DNA of 36,806 nt from Paraburkholderia tagetis. GTDB taxonomy: Bacteria; Pseudomonadota; Gammaproteobacteria; Burkholderiales; Burkholderiaceae. The notes under the pieces were generated by a model, which did no database searches, had not been told where the DNA came from, and saw only the letters and a program-made list of their open reading frames with translations. Position 1 is the stretch's first letter. Every line of letters begins with the position of its first letter. The stretch covers positions 1 through 36,806 of the forward strand of contig NZ_JAKLJA010000056.1 in NCBI RefSeq assembly GCF_022213065.1, in the 5' to 3' direction. Shown in pieces: positions 26,662-34,819 of this stretch. Made by a program: the position numbers and the translations under genes.

Positions 26662-27681
26662 ATGGGAACCATTGTTCATTGGGCGCTCGTGGGCGCCAGC
26701 ACGATTGCGGAAGAATGGATGATCAACGCCATTCGCGCTCAGCCCGATGGCGCGATCAAGGCCATCGTCAGTGGCGACATTGGACGCGCCCGGAAATTCG
26801 CGGACAAGCATGCCATCGCGCAAGCCAGTGCTGATCTGGACGAAGTACTCAAAGACCCGCAAATAAACGCGATCTATATCAGCAGTACAAATGAAAAGCA
26901 CCTGCCGCAGGTTCTCGCAGCGGCCGCCGCGGGCAAGCACGTGCTCTGTGAAAAGCCTCTCGCGCTCACCACCGACGACGCCAGGAAGATGATCGAAGCC
27001 TGCGCTCGTCACAATGTCGTTCTCGCGACCAATCACCATCTGCGCTGCGCGGCCACGCATCGGCGTATGCGCGATCTGATCCGGGAGGGTGCGATCGGCA
27101 CGCCGCTGTTTGCTCGCGTCTTTCACGCCGTTTCGCTGCCGCCGCACTTGCGCGGCTGGCGTATCGAGCGGCCAGAAGCCGGCGGCGGCGTTGTGCTCGA
27201 CATCTCGGTACACGACGTCGATACCTTGCGCTTTCTGCTCGACGCGGAACCTGTCGAGGTGAGCGCCATGACCACGTCGGGAAGCATGGGAAACGCCGGG
27301 CTCGCGGACGGCGTGATGGGCATCATTCGGTTTGACAACGGTGTGCTTGCGCAGATACACGATGCGTTCACCGTTCCCTTCGCAGCCACGGGACTTGAGG
27401 TACATGGCTCCGAAGGCTCACTGCTCGGGCGTGATGTGATGACCCAGCGGCCGATCGGGGAACTGACGCTGCGAACCGCACGAGGCGAGGAACGGATCGA
27501 GGTCTCGCATGGCGACCTGTATGTCACGGGGGTTGCCCAGTTCCATCGCGCCGTTACGGCAAATGAGAGCCCGGCTGCCAGCGGCCGTGACGGGTATCTG
27601 TCGCTTGCTACGGCGCGCGCCCTCGAAGAGTCGGCGGAAAAGCATCGCCACGTGAGCGTCCAATCTCCGGATTTGCGCTAA
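26662..27681 (+). CDS. Gfo/Idh/MocA family oxidoreductase
   Basis: 339 residues. N-terminal Rossmann fold WALVGASTIAEEWM, the conserved EKPLALT (97-103), and the catalytic region GGVVLDISVHDVDTLRFLL with the His that acts in hydride transfer. NAD(P)-dependent oxidation or reduction of a sugar, cyclitol or keto-sugar is expected. AAAGGAGACGAAAG gives a strong ribosome binding site 13 bases after the GMC stop. Pairing of a GMC oxidoreductase with Gfo/Idh enzymes is common in 3-keto-sugar metabolism (family knowledge); the substrate here is not known. Confidence 0.92.
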   Translation: MGTIVHWALVGASTIAEEWMINAIRAQPDGAIKAIVSGDIGRARKFADKHAIAQASADLDEVLKDPQINAIYISSTNEKHLPQVLAAAAAGKHVLCEKPLALTTDDARKMIEACARHNVVLATNHHLRCAATHRRMRDLIREGAIGTPLFARVFHAVSLPPHLRGWRIERPEAGGGVVLDISVHDVDTLRFLLDAEPVEVSAMTTSGSMGNAGLADGVMGIIRFDNGVLAQIHDAFTVPFAATGLEVHGSEGSLLGRDVMTQRPIGELTLRTARGEERIEVSHGDLYVTGVAQFHRAVTANESPAASGRDGYLSLATARALEESAEKHRHVSVQSPDLR

Positions 27682-27708
27682 CGCTCCGGCCTGTCCGATT
27701 CAAGGATA

Positions 27709-27729
27709 CGGGCGGAAGAAAGCCGCCCG
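27709..27729 (+). terminator. Stem-loop after the Gfo/Idh gene
   Basis: CGGGCGG, a 7-base loop, and CCGCCCG form a perfect GC-rich stem 28 bases after the stop. No T-run follows, so it may end the transcript with Rho or only protect the 3' end. Confidence 0.4.
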
Positions 27730-27860
27730 ATAGGTTCCACCAGCATGGACTTGTGGCGCAATGCGAATATCGGGGACCTGACGTTCGGTATCAACGGAGA
27801 TGCTGGTTACCAGAGACATCGCTCGAAACGCGAATATACATAAAATAAACGCCAGTCTGA

Positions 27861-27891
27861 AAACAAAAAGCCCGCTCACAATGGCGGGCTT
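27861..27891 (-). terminator. Intrinsic terminator of the HU-like gene
   Basis: On the minus strand AAGCCCGC, an 8-base loop, GCGGGCTT, then a T-rich tail (TTTTTGTTT read on the minus strand). It lies 22 bases beyond the stop of the HU-type gene. Confidence 0.85.
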
Positions 27892-27913
27892 CCTGTCAAC
27901 GTCGCAACGGGCC

Positions 27914-28342
27914 TCAGGCTGCGGCGGCGTCCTTCAGCTTCTTCAGCGCGCGAATCTTCAGCTTCACCGTTGCAGGCTTTGCATCGAACCAGCGCTCTTG
28001 ACCGGTGAACGGGTCCTTGCCGAAGCGCTTTTTCTTCGCGGGGACAGCCTGGACGCCGATTTTCACCAGCCCCGACAGCGTGAACTCACCTGCACCCTTC
28101 TTATGCACTGAGCCCAGAATCGTGTCTTCGAGCGCCGCCAGAACGGCTTTGGCTGCTTTCGGCTCGACACCGGCTTTTTCGGCAACGTGCGTTGCCAACG
28201 AGGCCTTCGTGAACGTTTCCTTCAGCGGCTTGAGTGCGCCATTGGTCGCAGCCTTCTTCGCCGGCGCAGCAGCCTTCGGTGCTGCCTTCGTTGCGGCCGG
28301 CTTTGCAGCCTTCGGTGCTTTCGCTGCGGTCTTCGTTGCCAT
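27914..28342 (-). CDS. HU family protein with Lys/Ala-rich N-terminal tail
   Basis: 142 residues. The first ~35 are a histone-H1-like tail of repeated AAKAPKAAKPAATKAAPK type. The rest is an HU/IHF-type core (FTKASLATHVAEKAGVEPKAAKAVLAALEDTI) with the DNA-arm motif FGKDPFTGQERWFD. Such tailed HU proteins are known in Burkholderiaceae. It likely compacts DNA and may add non-specific binding through the tail. ATG 28342 with AGAGG 8 bases upstream; the frame to 28405 runs back into an inverted repeat and is not preferred. Confidence 0.88.
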   Translation of the reverse strand: MATKTAAKAPKAAKPAATKAAPKAAAPAKKAATNGALKPLKETFTKASLATHVAEKAGVEPKAAKAVLAALEDTILGSVHKKGAGEFTLSGLVKIGVQAVPAKKKRFGKDPFTGQERWFDAKPATVKLKIRALKKLKDAAAA

Positions 28343-28370
28343 GAATAATCCTCTATCAGGTTGAGAACCG

Positions 28371-28414
28371 CTTAAGACGGTGCACGACGCCTTGCGTTGC
28401 TGCACCGTCTTAAG
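28371..28414. promoter_or_regulatory. 14-bp inverted repeat upstream of the tailed HU gene
   Basis: CTTAAGACGGTGCA (28371-28384) and TGCACCGTCTTAAG (28401-28414) are perfect reverse complements 16 bases apart. The structure ends 28 bases before the HU start codon, so it may be a 5' UTR hairpin or a regulator-binding site controlling that gene. Confidence 0.6.
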
Positions 28415-28789
28415 CTGGCGCCTAGCGTATCAATGGTTTTCGCGATTCGCAACAGGAAAACGCCTTCTGGCAAGCCATTTTTTCATCGCCAGCGCAAAAA
28501 GCCCAGGACGTGCGCCAGTCTTCGCAGCGGGCGGGAGTGAGAGCTGCGTCCGAATAGGGAAAAACGCACAGTCCGACCGTCCGCATGCATCTGCGTATCG
28601 GTGAACAGGGACGGCAGGACAAGGAGCAACCTCCGTATGAACCTGCTTGAGCACGGACCATCTGTCGGTAAGGCAACCTACCTGGGTTACGGCGCTTTAC
28701 GACTCAAAGGGCTGGCTGCGGCGGTGAGCGGCGGGCTGAATGCGCGCGATGGGCTGGAAATCATGGGACACGCGGGATCCATGTTTTCC
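28415..28789. other. Intergenic stretch between HU-like gene and integrase
   Basis: About 375 bases downstream of the integrase gene and upstream of the HU-like gene, which should include the promoter of the latter. I see no supported gene, tRNA or attachment-site duplication. Confidence 0.35.
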
Positions 28790-30520
28790 TCACTTTGACT
28801 TCGTGAAAGCCTCCGCGATCTGCCGTGCCCGCTTGACCTCGTCGCTGTGCAGGTAGATGGAAGTCGTCGACACCGAGGCATGCCGAAGGTTGTCCCGCAC
28901 GGTGGTGAGTTCCGCGCCGCGGCCGAGGGCGTGCGTCGCGTGCGTGTGGCGCATCCAGTGCGGGCTCGCGCGCCGGAGTTTTTCCGCGAGCGGCGCGTGG
29001 TCGGCCTCGATGGCAAGCGCCGCCAGTACAAAGAACCTGCGCATCACCATCCAGAGGCGCGTGCCGCTGATGGCGGTGCCGCTGTCTGCGTGGGTACCGC
29101 CGTCGAGACTGCCGATCATGGGCGTTTGCGGATTCCAGCGCACGGGCAGGACCGGCAGCCCGCGTTCGGCGAGATACCGGGCGAGCGCGTCCCACGCGAG
29201 CGGCGGCAGCGCGACGCTTCCCCGTTTCTTGCCTTTCCCCGTGACACGCAGCCAGTGGTCGCCGCGCGGGTCCGTCTCTACGTGGCCCAGCGTTGCACCG
29301 ATGAGCTCGCTCGCGCGCAGACCGGTCGCATAGCCGAAATCCAGCAGGAAGCGCAGCCGCTGCGCGGCCGGCGCCGACCAGCGCGGTGACCCCTCCGACG
29401 ACCACTCGAGCCCGTCCGCGATCGTCCGCACGAGCGCCCATTCGCCTTCGGTGAACGCGTGCGAGGTATCGAGCACCCGGGTGCCCGTCGCGTCGCGCAC
29501 CTTCACGCCGGCAAAGGGATTGGCGAGCACATAGCGCTGCTCGATGAGCCAGCGGAACAGGGCGCCGAGAATCGACAGGGCATGCGCGACCGAGCGCGCG
29601 GAGAGGCTGCCGTTGAACGGTCGCCAGTCCGGCGAGGTGCGCGCCCGTACCGGTCCGACCCAGCGGCCCCGCGGTGAAGGATGACGCAGGAACGTGCGGT
29701 AGGCGAGGGCATCTTCGGTCGTGAGTGAGGAGAGCGCGCGGCCGCGTTCGACGATGGCCCACAGGATCAGGCGCTCGGCCTCCTTGCGGTAGGTGCGCTG
29801 CGTGGCGGGCGACTCGTGCAATGCGAGCCAGGTCTGCACGGCCTCGTAGTCGTTGGACGCGTCGAGCGTGCAGGTGGCAACGGGTGCGCGAAACGTTCCG
29901 GCGGAGCCGTCCACCTCATGCGGCAGGCTGATTGACTCCCACGGCACGATGTCATTGCGCCGGGTCGCGACGACCAGCGCGCGGGCCTTCTCGGTGAGGG
30001 CGGGCCAGGCGGCGAAGAACGCCTCGATGGCGCGGGCGCTCGCCATGCCGAGCCCGGGCACGGCCTTCCACCACTGGCGGCGGCGCGGGATGCGCACGGT
30101 CAGATCCGCGAGCGTCGTGATGCCGTGCGCGTGCAGCACGCGCACCGCGCGCGGCGCGAACCACTGCGCGATGGCGTCAGCGATCTGCGGCTCGGGAGGG
30201 CGCGCGGTGCGCAGGGCGTCGATCGCCTGGGCGACGGCCTTCGCGTGCTGTTTGCGTTCTTCCGCGGGATGGTCGAAGAGGGCCGCCAGATCATCGCGAT
30301 GCGCTGCGCGGGCGAGGGCCTGCAGGCGGCGCCGCAGGGTGCCGAGCACGCCGCGCGCGGACTGGCCGTCGCCCAGCCGCCCGGGCAGGTAGCGCGCCAC
30401 GGCCTGGCGCACGGCGAGGCCGGAATACCAGGCGCGCAGCATGGCGAGTTCATCCGCATCGGGAAAACCGGCGGGTTCGGGGGCGGGCGGGGCGGGGACC
30501 CGCATCGGGCGATTTTTCAT
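28790..30520 (-). CDS. Tyrosine recombinase with DUF3701 N-terminal region
   Basis: 576 residues. The N-terminal ~190 resemble DUF3701 and end in a helix-hairpin-helix-like PGLGMASARAIEAFF. A SAM-like core-binding domain and a tyrosine recombinase catalytic domain follow: Arg in TGLRASEL (about residue 400), Lys in GKGKKRGSV, H521xxR524 in HWMRHTHATH, H547 in LRHAS, and nucleophile Y556 in TSIYLHSD. All catalytic residues are present, so it may be active. Very GC-rich, unlike the RIT recombinases nearby. A group II intron sits 48 bases upstream of its start and has probably separated it from its native promoter. Confidence 0.92.
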   Translation of the reverse strand: MKNRPMRVPAPPAPEPAGFPDADELAMLRAWYSGLAVRQAVARYLPGRLGDGQSARGVLGTLRRRLQALARAAHRDDLAALFDHPAEERKQHAKAVAQAIDALRTARPPEPQIADAIAQWFAPRAVRVLHAHGITTLADLTVRIPRRRQWWKAVPGLGMASARAIEAFFAAWPALTEKARALVVATRRNDIVPWESISLPHEVDGSAGTFRAPVATCTLDASNDYEAVQTWLALHESPATQRTYRKEAERLILWAIVERGRALSSLTTEDALAYRTFLRHPSPRGRWVGPVRARTSPDWRPFNGSLSARSVAHALSILGALFRWLIEQRYVLANPFAGVKVRDATGTRVLDTSHAFTEGEWALVRTIADGLEWSSEGSPRWSAPAAQRLRFLLDFGYATGLRASELIGATLGHVETDPRGDHWLRVTGKGKKRGSVALPPLAWDALARYLAERGLPVLPVRWNPQTPMIGSLDGGTHADSGTAISGTRLWMVMRRFFVLAALAIEADHAPLAEKLRRASPHWMRHTHATHALGRGAELTTVRDNLRHASVSTTSIYLHSDEVKRARQIAEAFTKSK

Positions 30521-30554
30521 ACCAGCAAGTTTAATGCATAAACAGACGACTTAT

Positions 30555-30568
30555 GATAAGAAAACTTA
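30555..30568 (+). other. Group II intron 5' exon binding sites IBS2 and IBS1
   Basis: IBS2 GATAAG (30555-30560) and IBS1 AAACTTA (30562-30568) sit directly before the intron. IBS1 is the exact complement of TAAGTTT (EBS1, 30815-30821), and IBS2 pairs with CTTATT (EBS2, 30783-30788) with one G-U wobble. The order EBS2 then EBS1 is the usual one in domain I. Confidence 0.75.
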
Positions 30569-31311
30569 GTGTGTCACGAACGCGGGCGAAAGCCTGCGGT
30601 GCTGTACTGAAGATGGGAGCAGGCCTCCCGAAGTCGGCTTTCAGGAGCAGGCTTCAAACCGCCCGGTGCTGCTGCGTCCAAAAGGCGCGGTGGTGAGCGA
30701 CTGTGGAAAAGTCACCCGTCGAGGGTGGCAGGTACGTGTTGAGCAGATGAGCGAAAGCGAACCGTCCGATGACGCATCGTTACTTATTTAAAGGCGCTGT
30801 CAAAACTGGGGTCGTAAGTTTGCTCCAGGATCAGTCGGGACGACACCTGATTACGGACTCGATGGCAGCCGGTGTAAAGGCGGCATGAACTCAATACAGG
30901 CTTCGGTATGGAACGTGAGAACCTTGCTTCGGATGTGAAGGGAAAAGACAAATGGGTGCGCCGGGAGACCGGTAAGGAGTAGATGGTGAAAGTCCATTAC
31001 GATGAAGGCGTAGCGAACCACATCGGCCCCAAGCCGTGCGCTGGCGTCCGCGAGGATGTCGGCGAAGCGTCGGTAGGGGAGCGTGCAGGCCAGCCATTGA
31101 GCCGCGATATCTTTAACGTCTCGGGTGCCGACGTCGTCTATTTGGCGGAAGGCAACACGGAGGGGCGCGCCTTCGCGAGCGCCTCAACGACCTGGCGCGG
31201 TCGCAGACCCTGGCATGCACGGACGCTCCTTGCGCGGGAACCGGGAGATCTCTCGTCTGGCCTGTCGCAACATTGGCAGGTCCGCATCGGGAAGGCGAGG
31301 AGCCGAAGCCG
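30569..31311 (+). ncRNA. Group II intron ribozyme domains I-IV (5' part)
   Basis: About 740 bases upstream of the RT gene without a gene on either strand. It contains small GNRA-type hairpins (for example GCGGGC-GAAA-GCCTGC near 30582), EBS2 at 30783-30788 and EBS1 at 30815-30821. I could not fold the full domain structure by eye. Confidence 0.7.
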
Positions 31312-32790
31312 ATGATGAACGGACGGGAGAAGTCAGACTCCGCCGTAGTAGCTACGAAGCCCGCGAACAACACCGGGAAACCGGCTGCGGAGTGGGTGGA
31401 GCCAAGGGCGGGGACCAAGGGGAACACGGGTCAGTTCAACACGTGCCGGGCACAGAACCGGGAAAGCGTGTCACACGGGCTGGAACGTGTACGGCAGGCT
31501 GCAAGGCAGCGGAAGAAGGAACGGTTCACTGCGCTGCTGCACCATGTCACCATCGACCGGCTGCGAGAGTCATTCCATGCGCTCAAACGCAAGGCGGCTC
31601 CCGGAGTGGACGGTATGACATGGCAGTACTTCGAGGCAGGGCTGGAAGATAATCTCCAGCGCCTGCACAAACAGGTACAAAGCGGCGCGTATCGGGCGCT
31701 GCCCGTTCGGCGACAGTACATACCGAAGCCGGATGGCAAACAGCGCCCGCTGGGAATTGCCGCGCTGGAGGATAAAATCGCCCAGCGCGCGGTGGTCGAA
31801 GTTCTCAACGCTATCTACGAAGAAGACTTCCTTGGCTTCTCGTATGGGTTTCGGCCCGGGCGCAGTCAGCACGATGCGATGGATGCGTTATCAGTGGCCA
31901 TCGATCGCACCCGAGTGAACTGGATACTGGACGCCGATATACGGAACTTCTTTGACGGCCTCAGTCAGGAATGGCTGGTCCGTTTTCTGGAGCACCGGAT
32001 TGGCGACCAACGCATCATCCGCCTTGTGCGCAAGTGGCTCAAGGCGGGCGTTCTGGAAGATGGAGAACTTAGCGTCAGTGAAACCGGTACACCGCAAGGG
32101 GCAGTGGCGTCGCCGCTGCTCGCGAACGTGTACCTGCACTACACTTTCGATCTCTGGGCTCAACGGTGGCGACGGCTGGAGGCCAAAGGCCACGTGATCA
32201 TCTCGCGGTACGCGGATGATATCGTGGTCGGCTTCGAGCATGAAGCTGACGCGAGGCGCTTCTGGGACGCGATGCGAGCGAGGCTGGAAAAGTTTGAGCT
32301 TACGCTACACCCGGAGAAGACAAGGCTGCTGGAGTTCGGCCGCTATGCGGCGGCTCGGCGGCAGCGGCTGGGTCTTCCCCGGCCAGAGACGTTCACCTTC
32401 CTGGGTTTCATCTTCATCTGTGGGCGCTCACGCCGCGGTGCCTTCCAGCTACAGCGGAAGAGCCGTGGAGATCGCATGCGGGCGAAGCTCAGGCAGATCA
32501 AGGATGATCTCCGAAGGCGCTGGCACGATTCGATTCCAGAGCAGGGGAAATGGCTCAAGCAGGTCGTTCAGGGGTACTTTGCATATCATGCAGTGCCCAC
32601 AAACTTCCGTGCGCTTCACGCTTTTCGCCATCACGTCCGAACCCGGTGGATGCGCGCGCTGCGGCGTCGCAGCCAGAAGGATCGCACATCCTGGGCGCAA
32701 ATGACGCGAATCGCAGATACATGGCTCCCGCGTCCCCGCATACTTCATCCGTGGCCGAACCAGCGCTTTGCCGTCAAACACCCGAGGTAG
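31312..32790 (+). CDS. ltrA: Group II intron reverse transcriptase/maturase
   Basis: 492 residues. RT blocks are in order: RKAAPGVDGMTW, RRQYIPKPDGKQRPLGIAALEDKIAQ, FSYGFRPGRSQHDA, VNWILDADIRNFFDGL, TGTPQGAVASPLLANVYLH and the catalytic SRYADDIVVG (YADD at 300-303). The thumb/maturase region X follows (FLGFIF...). It ends RILHPWPNQRFAV and has no HNH endonuclease domain, so mobility would use the endonuclease-independent route. ATG 31312 (second ATG at 31315) follows GGCGAGGAGCCGAAGCCG. The gene is intact although the ribozyme domain V behind it is split. Confidence 0.93.
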   Translation: MMNGREKSDSAVVATKPANNTGKPAAEWVEPRAGTKGNTGQFNTCRAQNRESVSHGLERVRQAARQRKKERFTALLHHVTIDRLRESFHALKRKAAPGVDGMTWQYFEAGLEDNLQRLHKQVQSGAYRALPVRRQYIPKPDGKQRPLGIAALEDKIAQRAVVEVLNAIYEEDFLGFSYGFRPGRSQHDAMDALSVAIDRTRVNWILDADIRNFFDGLSQEWLVRFLEHRIGDQRIIRLVRKWLKAGVLEDGELSVSETGTPQGAVASPLLANVYLHYTFDLWAQRWRRLEAKGHVIISRYADDIVVGFEHEADARRFWDAMRARLEKFELTLHPEKTRLLEFGRYAAARRQRLGLPRPETFTFLGFIFICGRSRRGAFQLQRKSRGDRMRAKLRQIKDDLRRRWHDSIPEQGKWLKQVVQGYFAYHAVPTNFRALHAFRHHVRTRWMRALRRRSQKDRTSWAQMTRIADTWLPRPRILHPWPNQRFAVKHPR

Positions 32791-32796
32791 GAGCCG

Positions 32797-32802
32797 TATG
32801 CC
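32797..32802. repeat. 6-bp direct repeat at RIT left junction
   Basis: TATGCC here and again at 36233-36238. The repeat is part of domain V of the intron, so the junction could be a target duplication or the crossover overlap of a tyrosine recombinase. Confidence 0.65.
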
Positions 32803-32803
32803 A

Positions 32804-32829
32804 AATGTGGCGCATATCCATATGTGGCG
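32804..32829. repeat. RIT left terminal inverted repeat
   Basis: AATGTGGCG, 9 bases, then ATGTGGCG. It matches the reverse complement of 36180-36205 at 24 of 26 positions. The octamer ATGTGGCG occurs twice in direct orientation, suggesting two recombinase-binding sites per end. Confidence 0.85.
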
Positions 32830-32874
32830 TCGATCCTTCGTGCGTCGCTAAAATGGGCGGAGTGTCGGATCGAC

Positions 32875-32885
32875 GACCACATATA
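32875..32885. repeat. RIT left subterminal inverted repeat
   Basis: GACCACATATA, exactly 45 bases inside the left terminal repeat. Its perfect reverse complement lies at 36124-36134, exactly 45 bases inside the right terminal repeat. Confidence 0.7.
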
Positions 32886-32892
32886 ATTCCAG

Positions 32893-33888
32893 CTACAGCC
32901 TACGCAGGAACTCCATCAATCCTGGCTGTTCTCTCCAGTGCTTCCTGAATTTCCCGCCATCTAATGGAGCACAAGTGGCCAACGCTCTCGCTTTGGTTTC
33001 CAGATCAATTTCGGCGTAGACGTTCGTCGTATTAAGCGACACGTGACCGAGCCAGCCGCGGATCGTGTTGATATCGACACCGGACCGAAGTAGCGCCGTC
33101 GCGGAGGAATGTCGAATCGTGTGTGGACTGACGCGCTTGCTCTCCAATGATGGGGCTAGCATGCTAGCTCTGGATGCGGACCGCTCGACCAACGTATGAA
33201 TACCGAAGCGAGTGACTGGCTGGCCACAGCGGTTCAGGAAGACGTGATCGAGTTGGCTGCGCCCAGCGATTAGCGGCATGAGTTGATTAGCCATCGTCGG
33301 CCACAACGGGCAAAGGCGCAGCTTTCGACCTTTCCCAATGATTCTGACAAACAGGCCTGGCAAGTCGACGTCCCGAATCAGAAGCTGTGCGGCTTCGCTC
33401 GCACGTGCCCCCGAATTGTAGAGAAACAGCAGCAATGCATAGTCACGCTGACCCTGTGCAGTTTCCCGATCGGGCGCAGAAAGGAGCGCATCCATTTCGG
33501 CCTTATCCAGATAGGTGATGCCCGGCTGGCTGGTCTTCTTATAAGGAATGAGGCGAATCTGGGCACACCAGTCCACATGCTCAGGGCTGTGCTCGCCAAC
33601 AAAACGTGCGAAGGCATGGAGGGCACCCAAACGCTGGTTCCGGGTACTTACCTCGCACTTACGCTGCTGTTCCAGATGCTCCAGAAACGATCGTGCGAGT
33701 TTCGGCGAGAGATCAACGACGGTGAGGCGGTCGATAGGTTTCCTGAGCTTCTTTGCCAAGAACGGCAAGAGCAACGTCAGCATGTCGCGATAGCTTCTTT
33801 GAGTGTTGAGAGCGAGATTACGCTCTCCGACCAGATGCTCAAGCAGAAAGCGTCGGACCCACGGCCCGAGAAGAGTCGAATCACGCAT
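32893..33888 (-). CDS. ritC: Tyrosine recombinase RitC
   Basis: 331 residues, third gene of the trio. Core-binding N-terminal domain (TQRSYRDMLTLLLPFLA), then the catalytic set R162 (SGARASEAAQL), K186 (GKGRKLR), H256xxR259 (HTIRHSSATAL), H282 (LGHVSLNTTNVY) and Y291. ATG 33888 overlaps the RitB stop by 8 bases; the longer frame to 34053 would run deep inside ritB. Complete and probably active. Tyrosine recombinases cut and rejoin DNA; in RIT elements the three are thought to act together. Confidence 0.9.
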   Translation of the reverse strand: MRDSTLLGPWVRRFLLEHLVGERNLALNTQRSYRDMLTLLLPFLAKKLRKPIDRLTVVDLSPKLARSFLEHLEQQRKCEVSTRNQRLGALHAFARFVGEHSPEHVDWCAQIRLIPYKKTSQPGITYLDKAEMDALLSAPDRETAQGQRDYALLLFLYNSGARASEAAQLLIRDVDLPGLFVRIIGKGRKLRLCPLWPTMANQLMPLIAGRSQLDHVFLNRCGQPVTRFGIHTLVERSASRASMLAPSLESKRVSPHTIRHSSATALLRSGVDINTIRGWLGHVSLNTTNVYAEIDLETKARALATCAPLDGGKFRKHWREQPGLMEFLRRL

Positions 33889-34819
33889 GGGAAGCCTCCA
33901 TCGCAAAACGTTCGAATCGCAAACTAGCTTCGCGCAGCAGTTCGGGAGTGAGGGTAAGGTAGCGCTGCGTACCGGCAATGTGGACGTGCCCGAGATAGGT
34001 TGCAAGCTGAGGCAACAGGCGCTGAACATCGGCCCCGCTGCGATACCAGGCAATGAGCCGATGAACTACGGCCGTGTGCCGCAGATCGTGAAGCCGGGGT
34101 TGATAACGGGCACCATCGTGCCGAAAAACGCCGGCACGATTTCGCACTCGTCTGAAAGCGTTCTCGGCAACGCGGACGGTGATTGGACTACCATCGCGGC
34201 AGGGGAATACCGGAGACTCTGGTCTGCAAGAATACCTCCTGTTGCGATTTGCGATGAACTGACCAAGAGCCTTGGCGAGGTCCGGTCCCATCGGGACCAG
34301 CCGCGTGTTATAAAACTTGCTTTCTCGAATGTACAACACCGATTGCTCGAGATCCAGATCAGCCATCGTCAGTGAAAGTGCCTCGCTGATCCGGAGAGCG
34401 GCTCCATACAGGAGCAGAAGCAGCGTACGGAGGACTTGAGGATCAATGCGAGTGCGTGGATGATCAATAGACGAGGCGACATCGAGCAAGCGACGCAGTT
34501 CCGCGCGAGTATAGATATACGGCACGAACGCCAGCGGTGGTTTAGGGACATGCGAAGGCAACGGCGAGCGTGTCGCGTAGCCCCGTGCGATAGCAAAGCG
34601 ATAAAAACCTGAGATCGCTCCATGCTTGCGTTCCCAGAATGAAGTGACAGGTCCGGTTCCGGCTAGATATGCAAGTACCTCATCAGGTCGGACTTCTGTC
34701 ATTGGAATATCACCCAGAGCTCGACAGAAAGACTTTAGCGTACGGGCTTCCGTGTTGAATCGCATACCCACTGAGCGCTTGTAGGTCACGTACATTGCCA
34801 CAGCGGCGGAGAGTTTCAT
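33881..34819 (-). CDS. ritB: Tyrosine recombinase RitB
   Basis: 312 residues, second gene of the trio. Catalytic residues: R143 (AALRISEAL), K168 (ESKFYNTRLVP), H244xxR247 (HDLRHTAVVHRL), H278 (YLGHVHIAGTQRYL) and Y287. ATG at 34819 overlaps the RitA stop as ATGA, so translation is coupled. The sequence differs clearly from RitA and RitC, as expected of RIT trios, which consist of three divergent families rather than duplicates. Confidence 0.9.
   Translation of the reverse strand: MKLSAAVAMYVTYKRSVGMRFNTEARTLKSFCRALGDIPMTEVRPDEVLAYLAGTGPVTSFWERKHGAISGFYRFAIARGYATRSPLPSHVPKPPLAFVPYIYTRAELRRLLDVASSIDHPRTRIDPQVLRTLLLLLYGAALRISEALSLTMADLDLEQSVLYIRESKFYNTRLVPMGPDLAKALGQFIANRNRRYSCRPESPVFPCRDGSPITVRVAENAFRRVRNRAGVFRHDGARYQPRLHDLRHTAVVHRLIAWYRSGADVQRLLPQLATYLGHVHIAGTQRYLTLTPELLREASLRFERFAMEASHA

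Noticed and set aside
28601..28798. 65-codon plus-strand frame upstream of the integrase 3' end
   Set aside because: No similarity recognised and it overlaps the integrase 3' end in antisense; could not be supported.
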